The translations under genes and the position numbers were made by a program. Shown in pieces: positions 58,921 through 64,000 of a stretch of 64,000 nt of DNA. The notes below the pieces were generated by a model. The model was not told where the DNA came from. It made no database searches and saw nothing but the letters and a program-made list of their open reading frames with translations. How positions within the stretch are numbered: position 1 is the stretch's first letter; each line of letters starts with the position of its first letter. The DNA is from Collinsella aerofaciens (GTDB taxonomy: Bacteria > Actinomycetota > Coriobacteriia > Coriobacteriales > Coriobacteriaceae): positions 244,264 through 308,263 of the forward strand of contig NZ_CABJDK010000001.1 in assembly GCF_902364355.1 (NCBI RefSeq). The letters are read 5' to 3'.

Positions 58921-61416
58921 ATGACCGCAACCGCCAGTCGAACCACCAACCGCAGACCCGAGCTTTTGGCGCCCGCCGGAGGGCCCGAGCCCTTTGCCGC
59001 CGCACTCGCCGCCGGGGCAGACGCCATCTACTGCGGCATGGGCAGCTTCAACGCACGCCGCAAGGCCACCAACTTTACCGACGAGGCCTTTGAGCAGGCC
59101 TGCCGCGCCGCGCATCTGGCCGGCTCGCGCGTCTACGTCACGGTCAACATCATCATCAAGCAGTCTGAGATGAGCGATGTGCTGCAGCTCATCCATCGCT
59201 GCTCCACGCTGGGCGCCGACGCCTTCATCATCCAGGACTGGGGCCTGTTCTTTGAGGTCAAGCGCACCATGCCCGGCATCGAGACGCATATCTCGACCCA
59301 GGCGAACATCCACGACGACCGCGGAACCCTTTGGTGCCGCGAGCAAGGCGCCGACCGCGTGACCCTCTCGCGCGAGCTTTCCATCGACGAGATTGCCGCC
59401 ATTCACGATGCCGCGCCCGATGTGGACCTTGAGGTCTTTAGCCATGGCGCCATCTGCTTTTGCTACTCTGGCCTGTGTCTGCTTTCGAGCTTTGCCATGG
59501 CGGGCCGCTCGGCCAACCGCGGCATGTGCGCTCAACCCTGTCGCCTGCCCTACGAGCTGATCGACGAGAACGGCCGCTCGCTCTCCCCTGCCGGTCGCGA
59601 GCGCGCGCTGTGCCCGCGTGACACCAACACTTCACAACTTGTTCGCCGCCTGTATGACGCCGGCGCCGCGTCGCTCAAGCTCGAGGGCCGCATGAAGGCG
59701 CCCGATTACGTGTATTCCATCGTCGACGTGTATCGTCATCAGATTGATGACATGCTGGCCGGAACCACCGTTGCCAAGGACGAGAAAGACGCCCGCCAGC
59801 GCCAGCTCAAGCGCTGCTTTAACCGCGACTTTACGCACGCCTATCAGGACGGCACCTCGGGCGACGAGATGATGAGCTATGAGCGTTCCAACAACCGCGG
59901 CCAGATCGTGGGCACGGTGCTGGGCAGCCGCCCGGCCAACCGCGATGTGCGCGGCCTCAAGCCCGACGACCGCCGTCGCCGCGCCGCCATCGCCCGTATT
60001 GAGCTGTTTGAGCCCGTGGGCAAGGGCGACCTGCTGGAGCTTCGCCACGATAACGAGTTTGACCAGTTCCTGACCACCATTGCCGCCGATGATGCCGCAG
60101 CCGGTGAAGTCATCGAATGTCGCGTACCCCGCAGCATGCCCGAGGGCTGCCGCGTCCGCGTGATTCGCAGTCAGCGTGCCATCGACGCCGCCGGCGCCGC
60201 GCTCAAGCGCGATGTGCTGCGCCGCCGCGCTGTTGATGTGTCCGTCGTGGCGCGCCTGGGCGAGCCGTTTACCGTGACGCTCACCTGCTGTGACAACCCC
60301 GCGCTCACCGCCACCGCCACGGGCTTCACCGTCGAGGCCGCCAAGACCCGCGCCGTCGAGGCGGCGGACATGGTTGAGCATGTGGGCCGCATGGGTTCCT
60401 CTCCTTTTGAGGCTGCGAGCTTTGAGGTGGCGCTCGATGAGGGCTGTGGCATGGGTTTCTCCGCCGTACATAAGGTGCGCGCCGCCGCTTGCAAGGCGCT
60501 GGAAGAGGCCATTCTGGCGCCGTACGCGGAGCGCGCGAAAACGCTCGAGCTGCCGGCGATTGTCACCAGTGATTCCCGCCCCGCGCCCGAGCACTACCGC
60601 GACGAGCCGCAGATCTGCGCCACCGTCACCTCGCTCGAGGCCGCCGAGGCAGCGCGGGCGGAGGGTGCAACGCGCATCTACATGACCACCGACGCGCTCG
60701 ATGCGGCCAAGCTCTCCCCCGCCGATACGTTTGAGCAGGGCATCGTACCCGTGCTCGATGAGATCTGCCGTGCCGTTGACCACGTCCGCGTTGACCCATG
60801 GGTTGTTGCTGGCGCCACGGTCGCTATTGGCAACATCTCTGAGCTTGCCCTGGCCGCCCAGGTTGGCGCCACGGCCGAGATTCGCTCTTGCCTGCCGGTG
60901 CACAACACGCCCTGCATGGAGGCACTCGCCGAACGCGGAGCCGGCGCGTTTTGGCTCTCGCCCGAGATCACGCTCGACGAGATTGTCTCGCTCGGCGCCG
61001 CCGCGCCCGCGGCTCTGGGCATCACCGTCTTTGGCCGCCCGCGCGTCATGACAAGCGAGCATTGCATTCTGCAGGTTGCCAACGGCTGCATCCACGATTG
61101 CGCCAACTGCCGCCTGCGTGCCCGCAAGCTCTCGCTCAAGAATATCGACGGAAAGGTCATGCCCGTCCGCACCGACATCCACGGCCGCTCTCGCCTGTAC
61201 GACGCCTACCCCATCGACCTCACACCGCAGGTTCCACAGCTGCTCGACGCCGGCGTGCGCCGTCTTATGGTCGACGGAACCTTGCTCGAGGCCGATGAGA
61301 TTGGCCGTGCCGTCGCTCGCGTCCGTCGCGCCGTCGAGGCCGCGCAAGCCGGCCGCAAGCCGGCCGCCCGCCTGCGCGGCGCCACCTCGGGCTGCATGTT
61401 TGTGGGAATCAGCTAA
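58921..61416 (+). CDS. Large U32 family protein (RlhA-type with extra C-terminal part)
   Basis: 831 residues. The U32 N-terminus has PELLAPAGGPEPFAAALAAGADAIYCG, and the signature EVFSHGAICFCYSGLCLLS with RGMCAQPCRLPYEL is at about 178-205. Middle segments resemble DUF3656 (EVIECRVPRSMPEGCRVRVIRS). A second barrel-like part (about 560-760) ends in the cysteine group SEHCILQVANGCIHDCANCRLR. The plan matches RlhA, which hydroxylates 23S rRNA. The Cys sets may hold an iron-sulfur cluster, as shown for UbiU/UbiV. It is a longer paralogue of the U32 gene at 14729. GAAAGGCAGGAT precedes the ATG. The pseudouridine synthase gene follows 15 bases later and may be co-transcribed, consistent with an rRNA-modification unit. 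Confidence 0.86.
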   Translation: MTATASRTTNRRPELLAPAGGPEPFAAALAAGADAIYCGMGSFNARRKATNFTDEAFEQACRAAHLAGSRVYVTVNIIIKQSEMSDVLQLIHRCSTLGADAFIIQDWGLFFEVKRTMPGIETHISTQANIHDDRGTLWCREQGADRVTLSRELSIDEIAAIHDAAPDVDLEVFSHGAICFCYSGLCLLSSFAMAGRSANRGMCAQPCRLPYELIDENGRSLSPAGRERALCPRDTNTSQLVRRLYDAGAASLKLEGRMKAPDYVYSIVDVYRHQIDDMLAGTTVAKDEKDARQRQLKRCFNRDFTHAYQDGTSGDEMMSYERSNNRGQIVGTVLGSRPANRDVRGLKPDDRRRRAAIARIELFEPVGKGDLLELRHDNEFDQFLTTIAADDAAAGEVIECRVPRSMPEGCRVRVIRSQRAIDAAGAALKRDVLRRRAVDVSVVARLGEPFTVTLTCCDNPALTATATGFTVEAAKTRAVEAADMVEHVGRMGSSPFEAASFEVALDEGCGMGFSAVHKVRAAACKALEEAILAPYAERAKTLELPAIVTSDSRPAPEHYRDEPQICATVTSLEAAEAARAEGATRIYMTTDALDAAKLSPADTFEQGIVPVLDEICRAVDHVRVDPWVVAGATVAIGNISELALAAQVGATAEIRSCLPVHNTPCMEALAERGAGAFWLSPEITLDEIVSLGAAAPAALGITVFGRPRVMTSEHCILQVANGCIHDCANCRLRARKLSLKNIDGKVMPVRTDIHGRSRLYDAYPIDLTPQVPQLLDAGVRRLMVDGTLLEADEIGRAVARVRRAVEAAQAGRKPAARLRGATSGCMFVGIS

Positions 61417-61431
61417 CCGAAAGGCTTACAC

Positions 61432-62091
61432 GTGAACGAAGAACCTCAAGTCCTCTACTGCGACGCCTGGCTCATGGCCATCGACAAGCCCGCCGGCATG
61501 ATCGTCCACGGTGACGGCACCGGCGAGCGCACACTTACCGACTACGCCAGCGACCTGCTGCTGGCGATGGGCGACGGCTTTGCCGCGACCGACATGCAGC
61601 CGCTCAATCGCCTGGACCGCAACACCACCGGCGTGGTGCTGTTCTCGCTCGACAAGCAGACGCAGCCCGCCTTTGACCAGATGGTCATCGACCACGCATT
61701 CGAAAAGCACTATCTGGCGCTCGCCGAGGGCAAAATCGACTGGAACGAGAAGCTCATCGACAAGCCTATCGCCCGCGACCGCCACGATAGCCGCAAGATG
61801 CGCGTTGGCGCCAGCGGCAAGCCATCTCAGACGCGCGTCAAGGTACTCAAGCGCCTTAAGAGCCGCCGCGGCCTGCCCACGCGCTCGTATATTGATGTCG
61901 AGCTGCTCACCGGCCGCAAGCATCAGATTCGCGTGCACCTGGCAAGCGAGCATCATCCCCTGGTTGGCGACGACCTGTACGGAACGCCGCGCCCCTGCGG
62001 CCTCATGCTCCATGCCCACAGCGTGTCCTTTACGCATCCCGTAACCGGCGAGCACATCCACATCGAAGCCCCTTGCCCCTGGGAGCCCTAA
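61432..62091 (+). CDS. RluA-family pseudouridine synthase
   Basis: 219 residues, catalytic domain only, without an N-terminal S4 domain. The catalytic Asp is in LNRLDRNTTGVVLFS near residue 60. The second conserved region is LLTGRKHQIRVHLAS near 160, then HPLVGDDLYG. The first motif begins with Asn instead of the usual His (NRLD). GTG start with GAAAGG eight bases upstream. It lies directly behind the large U32 gene. Target rRNA or tRNA position cannot be predicted. Confidence 0.88.
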   Translation: MNEEPQVLYCDAWLMAIDKPAGMIVHGDGTGERTLTDYASDLLLAMGDGFAATDMQPLNRLDRNTTGVVLFSLDKQTQPAFDQMVIDHAFEKHYLALAEGKIDWNEKLIDKPIARDRHDSRKMRVGASGKPSQTRVKVLKRLKSRRGLPTRSYIDVELLTGRKHQIRVHLASEHHPLVGDDLYGTPRPCGLMLHAHSVSFTHPVTGEHIHIEAPCPWEP

Positions 62092-62159
62092 ACCACCACA
62101 ATGGGAACAGGCACCTTTATGATGGTTTTGCCGCGATGGCTCAGCCGCGGTCCCAAAAC

Positions 62160-62376
62160 GTCTCGATCTGTAACAGTTAGAACCCATTTTCCGGTCTATC
62201 TGTTACAGATCGAGACATTCGAATCCCCTCAAGGGAATAATCTCAATCTGTAACAGTAACTCGGCAAAATCAGTCCCAGATGTTACAGATTGAGACAAAG
62301 GGACGGCGCGGTTCGTAAGTATCTCGATCTGTAACATCTAGCCTGCTTTTAACGGTCTGGTTGTTACAGATTTAGA
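62160..62376. repeat. Three related palindromes with TCTCRATCTGTAACA arms
   Basis: Palindrome 1 has 17-base perfect arms (62160-62176 and 62200-62216). Palindrome 2 (62241-62255 and 62281-62295) carries a G-to-A change matched by a C-to-T change in the other arm. Palindrome 3 (62322-62336 and 62362-62376) has two mismatches. Starts are about 81 bases apart. They fill most of the 398-base gap between the convergent pseudouridine synthase and DeoR genes. Confidence 0.85.
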
Positions 62377-62437
62377 TAAACCGGTAGACAACAAAAGTGG
62401 CAGCGCCCGGGATGGTCGTTGCCGCTTTTCCATTGAC

Positions 62438-62474
62438 CCACCACAAAGGTGCCTGTCCCCTTTGTGGTGGTTTT
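62438..62474. terminator. Hairpin CCACCACAAA/TTTGTGGTGG with T run
   Basis: Perfect ten-base stem (62438-62447 and 62461-62470) followed by TTTT on the plus strand, just before the end of the deoR-type gene. The loop holds GGTGCCTGTCCCC. A degenerate inverted relative (AACCACCACAATGGGAACAGGCACC) begins at the end of the pseudouridine synthase gene, near 62092. Confidence 0.6.
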
Positions 62475-62489
62475 GGCCTTGCCCCGCCG

Positions 62490-63236
62490 CTAGACCGTGA
62501 TAACGTTGTCCATCGTCTGGTACTTGGCAGGCACCTCGCCCGCGGTGATGATCGTCGCGTCGCGGAAGTCCGCGAACTTGACGGGTGCCACCATGCCAAA
62601 TTTGCTGGCATCAGAGATTACGAAGCGTTTGGCCGTATGGCGCATCGAGATGCGCTTGACCTGTGCCTCCTCGATATCGGGCGCCGTGAAGCCCTGCTCG
62701 GCGGCAATGCCGTTAGAGCCCCAAAAGCCGCAGTTGAAGTTGTAGCGGTCTAGAGTTGCCAAGGCATCGGGGCCAACGAGCGCCTCGGTCTCGGGTTTGA
62801 GCTCGCCGCCCAGCACCACGGTACGCATACCGCGCAAAGCGAGATGCTGAGCATGGAGCACGGAATCAGTCACATAGGTGACCCCTTCGAGATGCGGAAG
62901 ATGCTCGATGAGCCTGAGCGTCGTCGAACCCGAATCGATGTACACAAAGCTCTCGGGCTCTACCAGCGCCGCCGCACGGGCGCAGATACGTTCCTTGTCG
63001 TCGTTATGGAGATCGCTGCGCTCATTAAGCGTTAGGTCGCGCGTCACGTGCGCGCGCTCCAGACTTGTCGCGCCTCCGTGCACCTTGGCGATACGGTGTG
63101 CTCGGTCGAGCGTCTGCAGGTCGCGCCGAATGGTAGACGCCGTCACGCCCAGGGCTTCGGCAAGCTCCGGCACGGTAACCGAGCCGGCCTGCTGAACCAT
63201 CGACACGATTGCGTTGAGCCTATCTTCCGCTAGCAT
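62490..63236 (-). CDS. DeoR/GlpR-family transcriptional repressor
   Basis: 248 residues. The N-terminal DeoR helix-turn-helix (about 5-57) has MLAEDRLNAIVSMVQQAGSVTVPELAEALGVTASTIRRDL. The C-terminal phosphosugar-sensing DeoRC domain contains VYIDSGSTTLRLIEHLPH, GGELKPETEALVGPDAL, and DASKFGMVAPVKFADF. GAGGAG precedes the start. It begins three bases after the stop of the oxidoreductase gene, whose stop lies within its ribosome site region, so the pair is translationally coupled. Likely represses that sugar-related operon; the effector is unknown. Confidence 0.9.
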   Translation of the reverse strand: MLAEDRLNAIVSMVQQAGSVTVPELAEALGVTASTIRRDLQTLDRAHRIAKVHGGATSLERAHVTRDLTLNERSDLHNDDKERICARAAALVEPESFVYIDSGSTTLRLIEHLPHLEGVTYVTDSVLHAQHLALRGMRTVVLGGELKPETEALVGPDALATLDRYNFNCGFWGSNGIAAEQGFTAPDIEEAQVKRISMRHTAKRFVISDASKFGMVAPVKFADFRDATIITAGEVPAKYQTMDNVITV

Positions 63237-63239
63237 CGC

Positions 63240-64000
63240 TTACTCCTCCTCGGGGTACACGACTCCCCAGTCGGCGCGTAGCTTGGTCATCAGCTCCATA
63301 ACATCAGAAGCATAGCCCAGAAGCTCACGCTTAGAGTCGTCGCCGGCAACGGCCTTCTCAAGATCGGCCATCTCATAGCAAAGGGCGTAAGCCTCGGTGC
63401 CGGCGTGGACCTCCTCGCGGTGGCCGTCCGCAGTCCACACGATAGTCGCGTGATCGGCGCGCGGATACTCGTTGACCTCGATATAGCACTTATCGAAGCT
63501 AATAATCGAGCGCTTGGGTTGCTTGGAGTGGAGCGTGAGGCTCACAACACCCAGCTGCTGCTCGGCATTACGGCAGACGATGCCGCCCGCAACGTCAACA
63601 CCGGTCTCACAGGTGTTGCCCAACGAAACGACCTCAATGGGCTGGCTTGCCATAAAGAGACGCATGACGGACAGGGCATACACGCCAATGTCGAGCATGG
63701 CACCGCCAGCAAGGTTGCGGTTGTAGAAGCGATTGGTCAGATCGCCGTACTCCTTGTAGCTACCAAAGTTGAGCTGGGCGAGGTTCATGCGACCAAACTC
63801 GCCGGCATCCATGCGACGGCGCAGCTCTTGATACAAGGGCATATGAAGCACCGTGGTGGCGTCCATGAGGACGACGCTGTGCTCGTCGGCGATGGCACGC
63901 GCCTCGTCGAGCTCAGCGGAATTGAGGGTAATGGCTTTCTCGCAGAGCACGTGCTTGCCGGCGGCCAGCGCGTCACGCAGATAGGTGATATGCGTGTTGT
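63240..64000 (-). CDS. Gfo/Idh/MocA-family oxidoreductase (5' end outside the window)
   Basis: At least 253 residues; the frame stays open to the window end, so the N-terminal Rossmann part is cut off. Before the first internal Met the frame reads NTHITYLRDALAAGKHVLCEKAIT, the family motif that ends the NAD(P)-binding fold and supplies the catalytic-site Lys. The C-terminal substrate domain includes FGSYKEYGDLTNRFYNRNLAGGAMLDIGVYAL. Such enzymes oxidise or reduce sugars, inositols or their derivatives. It is coupled to the DeoR-type repressor downstream. Substrate unknown. Confidence 0.88.
   Translation of the reverse strand, partial: NTHITYLRDALAAGKHVLCEKAITLNSAELDEARAIADEHSVVLMDATTVLHMPLYQELRRRMDAGEFGRMNLAQLNFGSYKEYGDLTNRFYNRNLAGGAMLDIGVYALSVMRLFMASQPIEVVSLGNTCETGVDVAGGIVCRNAEQQLGVVSLTLHSKQPKRSIISFDKCYIEVNEYPRADHATIVWTADGHREEVHAGTEAYALCYEMADLEKAVAGDDSKRELLGYASDVMELMTKLRADWGVVYPEEE

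Overview
The window reads as a chromosomal segment of a high-G+C gut actinobacterium of the class Coriobacteriia, most likely Collinsella. This is inferred from gene content and codon style: spc/alpha ribosomal operons, a zinc-type S14, and a selenium/molybdenum purine-degradation cluster. No database search was possible. There are about 55 supportable genes. The many long ORFs antisense to them are G+C shadows.

Region 1 (1-7.35 kb) is an accessory island. It lies between two nearly identical ~68-bp direct repeats (71-138 and 7282-7349). It holds a small exported protein, a fused ABC permease/ATPase, a second ABC ATPase with an internally duplicated permease, a DUF2975-like membrane protein with a small XRE regulator, and a headless tyrosine recombinase next to the right repeat. 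Region 2 (7.5-21.9 kb) is housekeeping: ACT-domain protein, citrate synthase, two HAD phosphatases, adenine deaminase, tyrS, a U32 protein, a class A PBP, argR, a GT2 glycosyltransferase and truA. Region 3 (22-31.7 kb, minus strand) runs rplE-rpsZ-rpsH-rplF-rplR-rpsE-rpmD-rplO-secY-adk-map-infA-rpmJ-rpsM-rpsK-rpsD-rpoA-rplQ and ends at a strong terminator. The usual upstream genes rplX and rplN and the S10 block are absent, and a palindromic element sits at the break.

Region 4 (32-58.6 kb) is the metabolic core, matching the anaerobic purine/uric-acid catabolic cluster known from E. coli yge/ygf/yqe and gut anaerobes. It contains hydroxylase maturation genes (xdhC, yqeB, yqeC, mocA) and ring-opening and nitrogen-release genes (hyuA, ygeW, ygeY, dpaL). 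It also contains the redox genes (xdhD-type hydroxylase, polyferredoxin, ygfK), ssnA, an NCS2 purine permease, two YheO/DauR-like regulators and ridA, whose product would clear the aminoacrylate made by DpaL. No FAD subunit of the hydroxylase is present, so electrons probably leave through the polyferredoxin and YgfK.

The two halves of this cluster are separated by about 5.6 kb of unfamiliar DNA (42.1-47.7 kb). This holds two genes of unknown function, a DEDD exonuclease, and an AbiEi/DUF559-like nuclease-fold gene flanked on both sides by arrays of a ~62-bp palindromic repeat. About 30 copies of a GGG-N6-TTTCC arm alternate in orientation roughly every 31 bp. This is the least explained and most interesting structure in the window.

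Region 5 (58.9-64 kb) has a large U32 protein, an RluA-type pseudouridine synthase, a triple palindrome cluster, a DeoR-type repressor and the 3' part of a Gfo/Idh/MocA oxidoreductase cut by the window end.
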